64,000 nt of DNA from Nyssa sinensis (GCA_008638375.1 CM018035.1:7625077-7689076), one strand, 5' to 3'. Positions 1 through 12,639 are shown, counted from the stretch's first letter. The notes: a model not told the origin generated them from the sequence alone. Made by a program: numbers and translations.

Positions 1-189
1 GTGGTGGTTTCAGGAGGATTGAATCAGCAGAGAAATCAGATAATTGATGCAGTTGTTATCGCAAGAATTCTCGAAGCCGCCTTGGTTGTACCAGTCTTGC
101 AAGTTAATCACATCTGGGGAGATGACAGGTATAGGAATTTGTCAATTTCATGTGTTTAGATACAGAATTCAATGGAATATCAGTATATA

Positions 190-226
<37 letters not shown>

Positions 227-2869
227 TTTTTTTGTGAACAATATATACTATATTTGACAGAATGCATTTTATTTACTTTATATGATCATCATATGTCAAG
301 GGTTGATTCAATTTTGACTAGTCCTCAAACTTGATCTTCCTGGATTTATTTTTCTCTCAAGAAACCCTTCATTTTCTTAGTAATCCACTGCAAGAAAATG
401 TTTGGTACATTCATGAAAAATTATAGTTTGTTCCTCTTCTGAATTTATTACCTAGTTTTTACTTTTATTTATCAAACTTACTGAATTACAAGAGAGAGCT
501 GTTGATTCTCGTGAAAATAACAGTCTGGTAATTCTTCGAACTATGTATCTTCAGAATCTCAGTAACTTGACTACCTTTTTGAAGGGCTGACTTTGTAAGT
601 CCCATGGCCCATAAAGCTTTGGTGCCTCAGATCAGATTTAGTATATTGTATTTCTGCACATCCTTCTAAAGCTATTTTATATATAAACTGAGTTATTATA
701 CATCCTGCTTATAATCTAGCTAAATGGTGTGTGTTAAATAAGATCTGATCTCTGGACTTTGGGAGTGGGCCGATATTCCTTTCGATGTGCTCTTGTAGCT
801 GCTGGTCCCAGAAAAAAAAAAAAAAAAGGGAAAAATGAACTTTGTCCTTGAAAATATATAAACCTCTGAGAATATTAGTGGCTGGAAAGAAATTATCGGG
901 GTAAAGGCTTTGTTGATTTGAGTTGAGTATGACTATGATGTCGATTTTTAATTTTGCAGTGAATTTGCTGACATATTTGATATTGAACACTTCAAGAAGA
1001 CTTTACAAGCTGATGTCCGAGTCGTATCATCTCTTCCCTCCACTCATTTGGTTTCAAGACAGTCCATTGAAACTCAAATCCCATACCATGTTCATCCACA
1101 TTGGATTCGCGCCAAGTTCTTCAAACAAGTAAGAAAAAACAGAGCTTTTCATTCTCCAATTTTTTGTTTGGTTGCATTGTTGGTGAGGTAAAGGAGGACA
1201 TTTGAGATCTTATAACTACCATTCTAATTACAGGCTGTAATGAAATTCCAATTTTTTTTAATCTAATTTTCTTGACAACCAAACAATTCTTAGGCATTTC
1301 TTTGTTACCAGATGCTTCTATAATGTTTCATTTTCTAGGTGAGGTTATTGTGTGTCTTGAGCTAGAATTCCATCTATAGTTCTTCCGTCAACAACTAAAG
1401 GCAATTTTAACTGTAGAAGTGACTCCTGCAATGTCTGCAGCTACTTAATTCTTGGGGAGGCACAACTATAGAAGGGGCCATTAGATTGATATTTGAATGG
1501 AAGTCTGAAAAGCTTTTCAGTTGAAGATACACCATATGTTCACTATCACATCTTTTTTGAATGATAGCATTGTAATTCATACTTGACCCTAGATATTATT
1601 CTAAAGAGGTTTAAAATTAAATTAACTTTTGAAGTTGATTCTAACACTTTAATCTCGTGTAGAGCTCTTCAGTTGAAGATACACAATATTATTTATGCTT
1701 GTTACATTTGGTTCATGTAGCTCAATGAAGAAGGTATCCTTGTATTGAAAGGGTTAGATTCTAAGCTCTCCAAGAATCTTCCACCTGATCTTCAGAAGCT
1801 TCGATGCAAGGTAACCGAAAGATCAGTTACCATCTAAGTCAGATACAAATTGTCATTGATGTAGTTATTCATTGTAATAATGTGACAATTTGGTAATTCC
1901 TTACATTCCCTCCTTGTATTGCAGGTAGCCTTTCATGCATTAAGATTTGCAACCCCAATTAGGGAGCTTGGGAATCGGCTTGCAAGGAGAATATGGATTG
2001 AGGGTTCATACATTGCCATCCATCTCAGGCTTGAGAAGGATGTGTGGATGCGAACCGGATGTCTCACTGGTTTAGGCCCAGAATACGATGCCATTATCAG
2101 TAGGGATCGGAAGTCTCACCCTGAATTCCTCACTGGAAAGTTGAACATGAGCTACACTCAGCGGCACCTTGCAGGATTATGTCCTCTAAATGCACTAGAA
2201 GTGGCAAGGTAAATTGGAAAATCAACCTTTTCTTCTCTGGACTATGACTTAAGATTCACTTTAATATGTGGTTCAAGTGCAGGCTACTCAAGGCTCTAGG
2301 GGCACCAAGAAATGCACAGCTATATATTGCAGGAGGGGAGCCATTTGGGGGCACCCGGGCCTTGCAGCCGCTTATGGCAGAGTTTCCAAATTTAGTGACA
2401 AAGGAGATGTTGGCACGAGATGGCGAGCTTACACCATACATCAACAAGTCATCTATTTTAGCTGCCATTGACTACATTATCTCACTGAGCAGCGATGTTT
2501 TTGTACCTAACCATGGTGGTAACATGGGGCGAGCCATGCAAGTAAGCAACAGTTAAGACTATGTATAGTAGCAGCTAACATGAACTCCTACCCATGAACT
2601 TCTAAGAATACTTACTTCCTCTGTTCCCTTGAACCATTCTGTTTATTGCACAGGGTCATCGTGCATATGTGGGACACAGGAAATACATAAAGCCCAACAA
2701 GCGTATGATGCTTCCTTTCTTTGAAGATGCATCCATTTTGGATGCAGAATTCAGCAGCATCATGAAGAAGCTGCATAGCAAATCCCTGGGGCAGCCCGAG
2801 CTGAGGACTACCAAGCGAGATCGAGATGTGATTGCATACCCAGTGCCTGAATGCATGTGTAAGCACTAA
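1..2869 (+). CDS. O-fucosyltransferase-like protein, 3' part (5' end outside window)
   Basis: Six exons (1-128, 960-1128, 1721-1810, 1925-2208, 2283-2541, 2654-2869) with GT-AG introns join in one open frame of 381 residues ending at TAA 2867-2869. The N terminus, with the expected Golgi signal anchor, lies before the window. It reads as the plant GDP-fucose O-fucosyltransferase-like family (former DUF246, GT106 type), type II Golgi proteins that modify cell-wall polysaccharides or proteins. Seen: the SGGLNQQRNQ loop and DAVVIARILEAALVVPVLQ at the start, HPHWIRAKF, the family H-x-R-x-E stretch AIHLRLEKDVW, GGEPFGGTRAL, and FVPNHGGNMGRAMQGHR followed by GHRKYIKPNKR near the C terminus. All family landmarks are intact and no stops interrupt the exons, so the gene looks functional. 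Which acceptor it uses, or whether it is enzymatically active, cannot be told from this sequence. The family assignment is firm, the exact orthologue unknown. Confidence 0.93.
194..223. repeat. (TA)n microsatellite in intron 1 of the O-fucosyltransferase-like gene
   Basis: A run of about 15 TA units lies just inside the first visible intron. It is simple sequence with no other content. Confidence 0.9.
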
Positions 2870-3862
2870 GCATTTCATGGTCATAGTGTAAATAATTCAA
2901 TGGGTCAACTGAGACTCAGAAGGAATTGCTTGTTCTCAGTCCCCCTCAATTTCAGCATGTATAGCATTTCTTTTTCATATTGTATTCTTTTCTGCCTAAT
3001 TGCATCTCCCTATTTTTCCTATTTCTGAAAGCCCAACCCACTGTGACTGACATCTCTCCACTATAGCATTTTGGATCATAGCTTTCCTTAGGATACGCAC
3101 AGGGACAATAAGCATTGATGCAGATTTCATGCATGGAATGCAGTGAATTAAGGCTGTGGGGAAGGATTTCATGCCTCAAGAGTGATTTTCAATTTTCAGA
3201 TAGAAGTAAAATTTGGACATTATTGAATAGAAATAAGGAATAAGTTTAGGATTATAAGAGAGAAAACACTTTGGTTATTCTGACATAGAAGTTTTGAGTA
3301 ATAATCAAATTTAAAGGCCAATCTCAACAAGCTACAAATTTTTGTCAGTTTCAATAATTCTGATCCTGTGATGCATACAGTCATGCTAGATGGACTTGAA
3401 CATTAAAATAATCTGGCATGTCAAATGAATAACCTGCAATCTGATCATATATTAAATTTGCAATTGAGAGAGAGGGAGAGAGAACAAACGCATTTAGTTT
3501 GATTTTATTGGGAACAGAGACATACTACTGCTAGAATCACATTGTCCTAACAGAAATAATGTGGCCACTGCAATTCATCACTCAATTTTGCAAATGGCTT
3601 GAGGAAAAAATGGAGCCAAACCTGGTCAATTCGTTATTAGGACATCTGTTCCATGGATGAGTTACAGTGCTTGTCCCAAGACCTCCATTTTCACCTTTTG
3701 TAGTCTTCCAAAAGCTATTTGCTTCATCATTGACTCACCAATATTGTGCAATTCATGTGCCATTTTATCCCTGCAACTCAAGTTAGTAGTTTTATAACAC
3801 AACAGTTATATTGTGGGTTAGACACAGAAGAAAATGGTTCTGTAACTGTCTAATGAAATGGC

Positions 3863-3895
<33 letters not shown>

Positions 3896-4500
3896 GTAAT
3901 GATATGAATTTCCAAGTGATGACCACTAAACTGACGTACAAATTGAGCCAATACAGTTGCAGCCAGAGCAGATGTGGTAAGGTTACAGGGTAGTTAACTT
4001 CATTGCACTGTAACACTACAGACACCTATTTATGTTATTGTTTTAAACTTCAAAATTTAAAAATCCACCTGGGCATTCAAAATTGTGTTATAGATAGAAG
4101 CATCTTTGGTTTATTCATTTCAAACTATTCAACTGATCCAGGTCCAGTTGGTTGTTTTTATTATGAGCTATTTTCCATACATAGCCAAAAGGACATGCCA
4201 CCACAAGAAAAGTGAGAATAGACGGCAACACAAAAGGGAAAACAAATGTCGTCATATCTTTTACTGGCATTTATATGACATTTTCAAAAAAAAAATGACC
4301 CTAAAACTAAAAGAGACATAAGTTGAAAAAAAAAAAATTTAGTTGGCAAATAGTGCAGTAAGAGGTTATTAACAAAATTGCAAGTTGGTACCAGTTGATG
4401 CAATCATGCCAGAAAAGCATGGAAAGAACTAGACAATCAAATTCTGTAAGAAGAATTACAAACCAAACAAATAAAAAGAGAGGAAGCAAATGTCTAACCT
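2870..4500. other. Intergenic, 3' flank of the O-fucosyltransferase-like gene
   Basis: No coding exon is recognisable on either strand. The first few hundred bases are probably the 3' untranslated region. Beyond it the stretch is AT-rich and contains a GT/AT microsatellite; the short open frames on both strands have no recognisable motif. Confidence 0.6.
3863..3896. repeat. (GT)n(AT)n compound microsatellite
   Basis: About nine GT units pass directly into AT units. This is the common slippage-derived compound form. Confidence 0.9.
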
Positions 4501-4900
4501 TTGTTAGGGTTGTATACTACTTAACATCTGCATCACTCTAGAGCAAGAGTTTCTTCTCTCATTCTACAAATGGGGAGACCAAATAAACTCAAGGTTGAAA
4601 TACACATTGTTTTGTGTTTGAGTTGTTACACTCTCTGTTTTAATCTGTATCATACCTAACATTTGCATCATTGTTTTGTTAGGGTTGTATCCTACTTAAC
4701 ATCTGCATCATTCTAGAGCAAGAGTTTCTTCTCTCATTCTACAAATGGGGAGACCAAATAAACTCAAGGTTGAAATACACATTGTTTTGTGTTTGAGTTG
4801 TTACACTCTTTGTTTTAATCTGTATCATACCTAACATATGCATCATTGTTTTGTGTTTCTTTGCTATTACACTCTCTAGGTTGAAATACACTTATGGATA
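4501..4900. repeat. Tandem duplication, period about 176 bp
   Basis: The block starting TTGTTAGGGTTGTAT at 4501 recurs at 4677 with only a few substitutions (for example tatactac against tatcctac). The two full units carry the same internal words (AGAGCAAGAGTTTCTTCTC, GGGGAGACCAAATAAACTC), and a partial third unit fades out near 4900. No coding content is recognised. Confidence 0.85.
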
Positions 4901-4917
4901 AGAGCTGAATTAATATT

Positions 4918-6030
4918 GAAAATAGGGCGGGGGAGTTTGTCAAGTTTGCATATGCTAATAATCCAAAATCAACATAAATATAGTGTTCGTGTAAGAAGTG
5001 TTGTAATATGAAGTATGTGAAGAAAGATCTTATAGTAGACCAACATAGTTGTGGATGGAATTCTTAATAGTTATACTGGTTAGCTTTTTCGTAGGGAATA
5101 TTCATCATCTTCAATACATGTGAATGAATCAAATACGGGTGATGAAATGCAAGAGATGCCTCCATAGAGTCCGAATGGTGGCGTCGTTGATCATGAACCA
5201 CATGAATATAGAGGAACTCTTCATGCAACAACTAATAAATTTTTCACTATGCCTAAAGAAGCTAAACGAGATTTATACCCCCAAGGTGCAAGCAATTTTC
5301 AACACTCTCATTCACAGTGCAACTATTACATATAAAGTGTCTTGGTGGATGGAGCAACAAATCATTCACAATGCTACTTGAATTATTAAAAGATGCACTC
5401 CCTGAAACTGAAATTGCCGCCAGCTTATTATGGAGCTAAGAAGATTTTTAGGGCATGTTTGGTATGCAGTAGAATAAAATAGGAATGGAATAACATGAAG
5501 AATAGAATGAAACATGAATGAAATGAGAATAATTATTCCATTTTTTTGTTTGGCTCGATACCCAATAATGGAATGACAATTACATTTCTGTGTTTAGTTC
5601 GAACTATAAAATTATTGGAAATGAAGTTAATATTAAGTTAGATATTCAAAATACTTGTGTAAATTTCAAAGCTTTCATGTACATTTAATGAAAAAAAATT
5701 CAACATGTATTTTTTTATTGGCAAAAAAATAAAAATAAAAATCTTGGTAAGGAAATGGAATGAGCATTCCGTGACTTTTGGTAAGGAATGGCGATTCCGA
5801 TTTCTTTAGGAATAGTCATTCTATTTGGAATGACTATTTCGGCCTAAAAAATCTAAACAAACACAAAAATAGAATAGCATTAGGAATGCGCATTCCATTC
5901 TTATCCTCATTCCGGGCCTACCAAACATGGCCTTAGAGACCTGGAGTTGGGACTAGATTACAAGAAGATAGACGTGGGCCCCAAAAGATTGTATGTTGTG
6001 TTGGAAAGATACAAAATCCATAAGTTAATG
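4918..6030 (+). mobile_element. CACTA (En/Spm, TNP2-type) transposase remnant, split by a MITE
   Basis: Translation in pieces gives the N-terminal region of a CACTA transposase. EFVKFAYANNPKST and the cysteine pair CSCKKCCNMKYV (about 4935-5030) fit the transposase-associated domain. They are followed by DHEPHEYRGTLHATTNKFF (about 5190-5250) and LLHIKCLGGWSNKSFTMLLE with ELLKDALPETEI (about 5320-5420), a stretch highly typical of plant TNP2 proteins. The reading is broken by stops and frame changes and interrupted at 5451-5932 by a Harbinger-type MITE. Directly after the MITE it resumes with RDLELGLDYKKIDVGPK (5936-5987). It is an old, non-autonomous fragment; the terminal CACTA repeats were not found. 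Confidence 0.75.
5451..5932. mobile_element. PIF/Harbinger (Tourist-like) MITE, 482 bp, TTA target duplication
   Basis: The terminal inverted repeats are GGGCATGTTTGGTA at 5451 and, at the other end, TACCAAACATGGCC to 5932. They are flanked by TTA at 5448-5450 and 5933-5935, the 3-bp duplication of PIF/Harbinger elements. The interior is rich in GGAATGG/CATTCC words and can pair extensively with itself, and there is no coding capacity. It sits inside the CACTA remnant. Removing it with one TTA restores a continuous reading frame across the junction (AKKIF then RDLEL), which confirms both boundaries. Confidence 0.88.
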
Positions 6031-6525
6031 AATTTTAAAATTTAGAAAAACTTTCTTAAAACACAACCATTATTAGAGGAAATTAGTTACTAAAGTTTAG
6101 GAAGAAAAAATTTGAATATGAATGAAAGATATTTGAGTCACAAAATAGTTAAGGAACTTTTGAGATTAAAAAGAATAAACTTGAATCTAATCCTAATTAA
6201 CAACTTATTATTTGATCGGTCACTAAATCTCCCAATTTATATACATATTTCGAGGCACTTAGTTGACTTACACCTTAATGTCCTTAAAATAAATGATGTT
6301 TAATATAAATGCTATTTAATAAATGACATTTAACTTAAAATGTCATAATTTTGTGGCGTTATATTAAATGCCACTAAATAAATAAATAAATGCAATTGAA
6401 AAGCCACTGCCATGTTACACTACTCTTACCATGAATCTACAATAAAAGTAAGTAATTTCATTCCATTAAAAGATACACATCAAACTAAGGTTATTATTGA
6501 AAATTTAACACACACACACACACAT

Positions 6526-6566
<41 letters not shown>

Positions 6567-6900
6567 TACATATATGATAATGTAATATTTTGGCTTAAAC
6601 AGAAACAAACCAATTAGGATAAGCTGTGTACCATTCAAATTTATGACTTGCTTTATTTTTTTCTTAAAGTCAAATTAAACATTAAGATTGATGATAATAA
6701 ATCTCTTTCAACTCTTGTTTTTGGAATATCTGGATCTAATTTTTTATTTTATTTAAAAATAAACAAATAAAATCACTAAGAAGTATTTGTTTCGACAAAT
6801 TAAGTGTTGCTATAAGGTAATTTGTATCAATTAATATTTATCACTCGAGTCTAGAAAGGCAGGAACAAAAGCAGTGACATGGGCATTGATGTGTCCTTAT
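6031..6900. other. AT-rich intergenic stretch
   Basis: I see no exon here. It includes repeated short words around AAATGCCAT/TAAATGACATTTAA near 6290-6380 and a CA/TA microsatellite at 6509-6569. Confidence 0.55.
6509..6569. repeat. (CA)n-(TA)n-(CA)n compound microsatellite
   Basis: Runs of CA, then about 14 TA units, then CA again. It is simple sequence. Confidence 0.9.
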
Positions 6901-6939
6901 ATGTCATTTCGCCAAAAAAAATTTGGCACATGGCCAATT

Positions 6940-7109
6940 GATCCGTGAAAACCACCGGTCTCCAATGGTCTCAACACTACCGAATCATCCCTCCCCTCTC
7001 GAGCGCCCAACGACTTTCCTTCTAGCTTATCTAGGCGGTCACCAATCCACGAATCTGGGATAATCCAAGTCGTCGCCCCTACTTCTCCGGCCAGAGGTGT
7101 CTGATAATA
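6940..7109 (+). other. Possible non-coding 5' leader exon of the MPC1 gene
   Basis: A GC-richer island in AT-rich surroundings ends at a consensus donor (GTAAGA at 7110). A matching acceptor (TTCGTAG) ends at 10716, 24 bases before the MPC1 start codon. Plant housekeeping genes often carry such a long intron in the 5' UTR. The upstream boundary is a guess and transcript data would be needed; the exon could belong to another transcript. Confidence 0.35.
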
Positions 7110-7731
7110 GTAAGACCTTGTAGATACATGTATATATACTTATATATGCACAGATAAAGGTATATATGTACACGTATATACCTGTATATATGTTGATTTT
7201 TGAATGGATTTGGCAACTGTTACGACGCTATTTTACCCATTTCTGCTGTTGTTGTCCTGTTGCTTTGGAATTATGATTGGGTTAATAATTGAAATCTCTT
7301 CAACGGTGCAATCGATTGTTACGTACAAAGTAGAAACATTTGTAAATCATCGTCGACTTTTATTGATAATTAACAGTTGTTCGTTTGTGATTGCTTTTGA
7401 AAACACTGGGTACTGTTAGGGAGTTCTGTTATCGTTTTTGAAGTGATTGCTAAAGTAAGCACAGTACTTCGAAAAACTTTTTGTAGACTATGTTCTTTCT
7501 CTCAAAAAATTTTTTCTTTCGATTCAGTTCTCTCAATCTTAATTTTCTTTTTGTTGTGACAAGTTGATTGTATGTATATTTAGTTGGAAATTTAGCATAG
7601 CAAGCACTTGATATATTGATTGCCTAGACAACAAATTGGGCCATTTTCCTAGATCTTTTAAACAAAATTACTGTGGTATAAATAGAAAAAAAATAAAAAC
7701 AATTAAATTGAAGATGTTTTTGAGTAGTTAT

Positions 7732-7845
7732 TGTGCATCAGCTAAGCTCATGGAGAATAAAATCAAATGTTTGTCTTAAATTGTGTGCTTGTATTAAATT
7801 GAAGATGTTTTTGGTTGGATTTTCCATGAGCTTAGCTGATGCACA
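7732..7845. repeat. Perfect 23-bp inverted repeat, 68-nt loop
   Basis: Bases 7732-7754 (TGTGCATCAGCTAAGCTCAT plus GGA) are the exact reverse complement of 7823-7845, and pairing continues imperfectly on the inner side. A second signal overlaps: AAATTGAAGATGTTTTT occurs in direct orientation just before the left arm and again within the loop. A transcript would form a hairpin of the size of a plant microRNA precursor. Confidence 0.8.
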
Positions 7846-8745
7846 CAATTTGCAGGTGATTCCATGCATCTATAGGCATCAGTCTGAGATTCAAAATTAG
7901 TTGGTGACGCCCTGTATAAGGGTGAAAAAGATTATGTTTTTTGGTTCCTTAAGCACTGCTCCTAAGTTTTAAAGTGTTCCATATCACCTTTATAACTGTC
8001 AATATTGTAGTTTTGTTATGCTCTCATATTAACAAACATACACATTTTCGTATAATGTGCCTTTGAAGAGGGAAGGGGGGGGGGGAGAGAAGAATTTATG
8101 GAGCAGAAACCCCGATATAGTATATTAGGCATGAGTATGTATTGTTTCTAATAAATCCTTATATCACAGGGGCATGGAAACCGAAGGCAATTAGTGATAT
8201 ACTTTTTGCTTCTTTCTGCATATCTATCTCTCTAGATTTATTTGTTACTTGAAATCTAATTCATGATAAAAAAGCAAAGTGTGCATTTTTTTTTCCTTAA
8301 GCATTAATGCTTTATTCATGTTATGATGTATGTTTGTCATTGATAATATCGATGTAACCTTTTATTCTACCTGGCTCTTTTTGGAGATGTATTGAAAGAA
8401 AACTTTGATTGCTTTGGTGTTATTTTGGTTTCATGAAACTTGCATAGATATTGATGTTCATCACTAGATTGGGAGGAAAAATTATGTAAGCAGCAAGAGC
8501 TGTAGGGTGGTAATTCTATGAAATGTTTTATTAAGAAATTCTGCAGCGACAGAATTGACTTTGTTTGTTTGTTTTGTTTTGTTTTTCTGTTGATATTATT
8601 GGAATTTCTTTTGGTTGAATGACCTATCCTGTGCTAAATACAGACATCAGATTCTTCTTCTAATATCTGTTCTTTATTGATTTATTCAGTTTTTGTATGA
8701 CAACTGTTTTGGGGGAAGCACAAAATCATTTCTACTAGAAATAAC

Positions 8746-9394
8746 CATAGTTGTCAAAATGTGTATCATAACTTTTATTATTTTTCAAAAATATTATATC
8801 GCGCATTGTAAGATAGACTCAATTTTTACATATACAGTATTATCTGTCTATTCTGTTTTTAAAATAGTACAAATAACATTTCAACTCACTTATCAAAAAA
8901 AAAAAAAATCAACTTAAATTCCATACAATACAAGAGATAGAGTCAAAATTTATAAACACTACAAATTCCAAATCAAAATTTAATAATCCAAGTTTCCAAC
9001 GAAGTTCATCACTATCAAATTTTACAGACTAATTCCAAAATAATTCATTCTTATAATCTATCCCATTTTCATCTTAATCTCCAATTTCAATGGCATTGAT
9101 ATCATCAACATCATTTGATGCAAATAATTCTTTACTTCCTTTTTCTTCTTCAACTTCTTGTATGTTCTCACTTCTCAGCCTGAGCCTCAACGTCTAAAAG
9201 TACTTGGTTTCCTTCTTTCTTGTTTGAAGAAAGATATCTAAACATTACAAAGAGACAATATAAAATTAAACAAAACAAAACAAAAAAGATGCTCAAATGA
9301 TGTTGTTTTGCCTGATTGTGTGTATCGCACATATCGTGCGTATTCTATTTATCATAAGATATATATCATGTATCATGGGATACTAACAACCATG
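8746..9394. mobile_element. hAT-type MITE, 649 bp, 8-bp target duplication GAAATAAC
   Basis: The element begins CATAGTTGTCAAAATG and ends ACTAACAACCATG, so the ends form terminal inverted repeats of the CATAGTTGT/CATGGTTGT type. The octamer GAAATAAC flanks it exactly at 8738-8745 and 9395-9402; an 8-bp duplication is diagnostic of the hAT superfamily. The interior is AT-rich with no transposase frame. A second member with the same termini lies at 17006-17761. Confidence 0.88.
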
Positions 9395-10740
9395 GAAATA
9401 ACTTGTGCCTGTACCAAGCGGGCTGTGGTTTGGTAACTTCAAACAATGGGAAAAAATAGTTCTTCTCTTCCATGTAATGGGAAAAATGGGACCTTATGTG
9501 GAATGAAAGGGGGGTATTTTAAAACAGGTTAGGTTTTTTTAAGGGAAATGAAGCTGATGCTGAGTAGGGGAGGGGGGTGCTCTCAACTGATCAACCCAAA
9601 CCTTACTATCTTCTACTGGTTGAGTGGCAAGGCAGGGTGGGTGACTGAAGAGGTAAAATCTCTAGAGGTTTAAGCAAAATAAATAGACAATTTTAGTTGC
9701 TTTTTCTTCTTAAACATATGCACATGGACGTACGTACATACTTATCAAGTACGAACTTGAATCACTCATGCATTGCTTTTCTTCTTCTTTTTGTTAATGT
9801 CTTTCTTCTCTGACATGGTATAATATTTTACTTTAATTCGACGGGATAGTGATAAAAAAATAGAAAAATAAAGTGATATTATTGACAAATATTATTTGCA
9901 TAGTGGCACTTTTGATAATGGTTTGGGAATTCATCTGACTACCTCTGTCAGTGCTAAGTCTGAAAACTGCGAATTTGGCATTCTTTGTAAAGATATCAAT
10001 CCCAATGATGTTTTCCCTTCCTATATAATGTGCATTTTCATGATGCATTTCAAGAGGAATTCCAGAATAATCAATTTACTAAATGTTTGTTGATTAGTAT
10101 GTTCACTTTTCTATTTGGTTGGATTTCTGCTCAGCCTGATTTTGAATAAACTTAAATGTGCCTTCAAAGTATATTACACGCTCAGCATCTTTGGATGTGT
10201 GTTTTCTGTGAACCTATCTTTCTGTAATCATGAAATTTCATGGCAACTTTTTCTGATAGCTGATGAATTTCCTTATTGGGTCTGACTGAGTTGTTTGCAA
10301 AATGGGCATATAGAATAGCTTGACTATTTGTTATTGGATTCCGTATTGGTTTGGTCAACGTCTTTTATGTTTCCTTTCTGGCATCGTCCTAGGAAGATCT
10401 TTTTATTTGTTTTAGAAATAAAAATCAAGCAGCGTGATGCAACAATTGGCACTTGTACATTTTATTATATATGAAATTGTCTCTTGATAAGTTTAACTCT
10501 TACCCCTTGTATTTTTCCAACATATGTCAAAGGATTGCAAGGATATTTAATCTCTATAATGTTGAATTGGCTAAGCTTCATCCCACTATAGTTTCAGTGT
10601 TTCGCCACTTGTTCTTAAGTTTGCTTGTAAATTATCTAGCTCTTCTGCTCTTGTGCATTTGATATCCTATTTATTTGCTTCTAAGCATTTGACGTTGTGA
10701 TTACAACCATTCGTAGGTATTTGGACAGCAATAGTAATAT

Positions 10741-11603
10741 ATGGCTTTCCGAGCATTCTTGAACAGTCCGGTTGGCCCCAAAACAACTCATTTTTGGGGT
10801 CCTGTCGCCAGCTGGGGATTTATTGCTGCTGTATGCTCCCCTATCACAATTTTTTTTCACTAGTTGCATAACTATCTACTGTAGATCTTAAAAAATTCGT
10901 GTTGGGCACACTATTGCTCATTTCCCTGTTTCAAATTATGATTGGTGGATTTGGCAGGCTTTGGCGGACATGCAGAAACCCCCCGAAATGATTTCTGGCA
11001 ACATGACTGCAGGTTAAAATTTTAGTTCGGAAAGAATGTAGATGTTCGTTGGCTTAATCAAATTCTTGGAATTCTAATAATCGCTTTTATACAATGCTGC
11101 AGTGTTGTGCATATATTCAGCATTATTCATGAGGTTTTCATGGATGGTACAACCTCGCAACCATCTACTTCTAGCATTCCATGTCTCAAATGAGTCAGTG
11201 CAGCTCTATCAACTTTCCCGTTGGGCAAAGGCTCAGGGGTAAGTAATTTAGAACATAATTTTGCAGTTGCATATTTATGTGGGTTACCCAGCTGATTTTA
11301 CTCCATAGTTCAGGTCATCCTTCTGTTTGTGCCAGTTTCAAATTCCCAATTCACAACTTCCTTTCAAATGTTTTTGTTTATTTATTATTATTTTTTTATC
11401 TTCATCTTCGTTTTGTATCTAAAACAAGAAATTGCTCCTCTTGGGGGATGATCACATCCCTTTGTCTTAAATAACCTATATAATGTGTATGTAGATACAT
11501 GCTTTTTATATGCATACTACACCGTTGCATTTAAATTTAATTCCCTCGCCTACTTTATTATAGGTACCTGCAGCAGAAGAAAGATGAAGCTGCATCTCAG
11601 TAA
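10741..11603 (+). CDS. MPC1: Mitochondrial pyruvate carrier subunit 1
   Basis: Four coding exons (10741-10830, 10958-11012, 11103-11238, 11564-11603) with GT-AG introns give a complete protein of 106 residues, the usual size of plant MPC1. It starts MAFRAFLNSPVGPKTTHFWG and contains KPPEMISGNMTA, RFSWMVQPRNHLLLAFHVSN and the C-terminal QLYQLSRWAKAQGYLQQ. These are the conserved amphipathic N-terminal segment, the PVGP/HFWGP entry motif, the loop proline pair and the RF.WMVQPRN helix of the family. MPC1 pairs with MPC2 in the inner mitochondrial membrane to import pyruvate for the TCA cycle. ATG 10741 was chosen because the conserved N terminus starts there and an acceptor lies just upstream (10716), consistent with an intron in the 5' UTR. 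All exons are intact, so the gene looks functional. Confidence 0.96.
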
Positions 11604-11982
11604 CTTGGTGTTACTTCTTGATGTTTTTTGTGTTTATATAACCGTTTGTATTTGATTAACTTCCAAGTATCCTTCTGTTGTTTATCCTGCACCGTGTAAT
11701 AAATCATAATAAAAAAATAGAACATAATAAACTTGCAAGAGGTGTCAAGAGATTTGAGCTATAAGATCAAACTATTCACCATGAAAAAAACATGTTCCAA
11801 GTGTTTGCTATCAGTCTCTTCAAGGGTGTTTTTCTTTAAATGTAGTTTGTAGAACAACTTCGTATTATCAATAAACTGATAATTGCCACTTGCACCAAGA
11901 AACATATCACCTCATATGTAACTTGGACATCTTCATTCCTTCAAAGCTATAAGACACCTGAAGTTCTTTCACTGGATTTTGT

Positions 11983-12483
11983 TTGTCTAGAATATTTGAT
12001 TTTTTCAATGGATTGAGCTGCTTTAAGTGGTTCAGCTGGAAACTGGCAGTGTGCCCATTAACTGAATATCTGAATCACATAACCAGCATGATTAATAATC
12101 TAGGTTGCAAGCACCAAAGTCTTATCCAAGTGGTCCAAGTGTTCACTCTCCACGCAAATGGCGCGAGTTTGATTCCATTAACATATAAGCAGAGCATGGA
12201 TCACAGAGGTACTTTGAGGTTCACTACAAACCACTGGGTGGCTTACGGCAAGCAATGTCCAAGGCTTATGCAAGCTCTTAAAGCACAATTGAAGAGGAAT
12301 GCACAAGAACATCGTTGTATATATAAAAAGAAATCTAGGTTGCATCCAAAGAACAAAAAGCCAAGAAGAGGCAAAAAGCAAAACTCTAGAGTCCCGTTTC
12401 TTAGTTTTTGCCCATCAGGTTCCAGAACAGTTCATGTAAATGGCCAACATTCTTTTGATTTCTTGAAAGAGATAAAATGGTAA
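11983..12483 (+). other. Unrecognised 166-codon open frame, probably not a gene
   Basis: The longest uninterrupted frame of the spacer starts with TTG, not ATG; the first internal ATG is about 35 codons in. The C-terminal half is strongly basic (KKKSRLHPKNKKPRRGKKQ, residues about 114-132), which mostly reflects A-rich DNA. I recognise no domain. It could be an exon of an unknown gene or chance. Confidence 0.15.
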
Positions 12484-12639
12484 CAAATGAACAGAAGGCT
12501 GCAGTGAGAACTGGCCGAATTAGCTTTCTTAAAAAGTTGTCAATTAGTGCTTAAATGTGATTCTGAGCTTAAAATTGTTGTTTTCTCTAATAGATGGAAA
12601 GCAGTTTAATTCATATAGGTCCACTTTAAAATGCCACAA

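Larger units (their letters stand above)
7110..10716 (+). other. Upstream region or leader intron of MPC1; no recognised gene
   Basis: Apart from a 23-bp inverted repeat (7732-7845) and a hAT-type MITE (8746-9394), nothing coding is recognised. A 71-codon frame at 7204-7419 encodes a hydrophobic peptide without known motifs and is probably fortuitous. Confidence 0.45.

Noticed and set aside
6509..6569. Cruciform or regulatory palindrome
   Set aside because: The self-complementarity comes only from TA repeats, as at the other microsatellites in the window.
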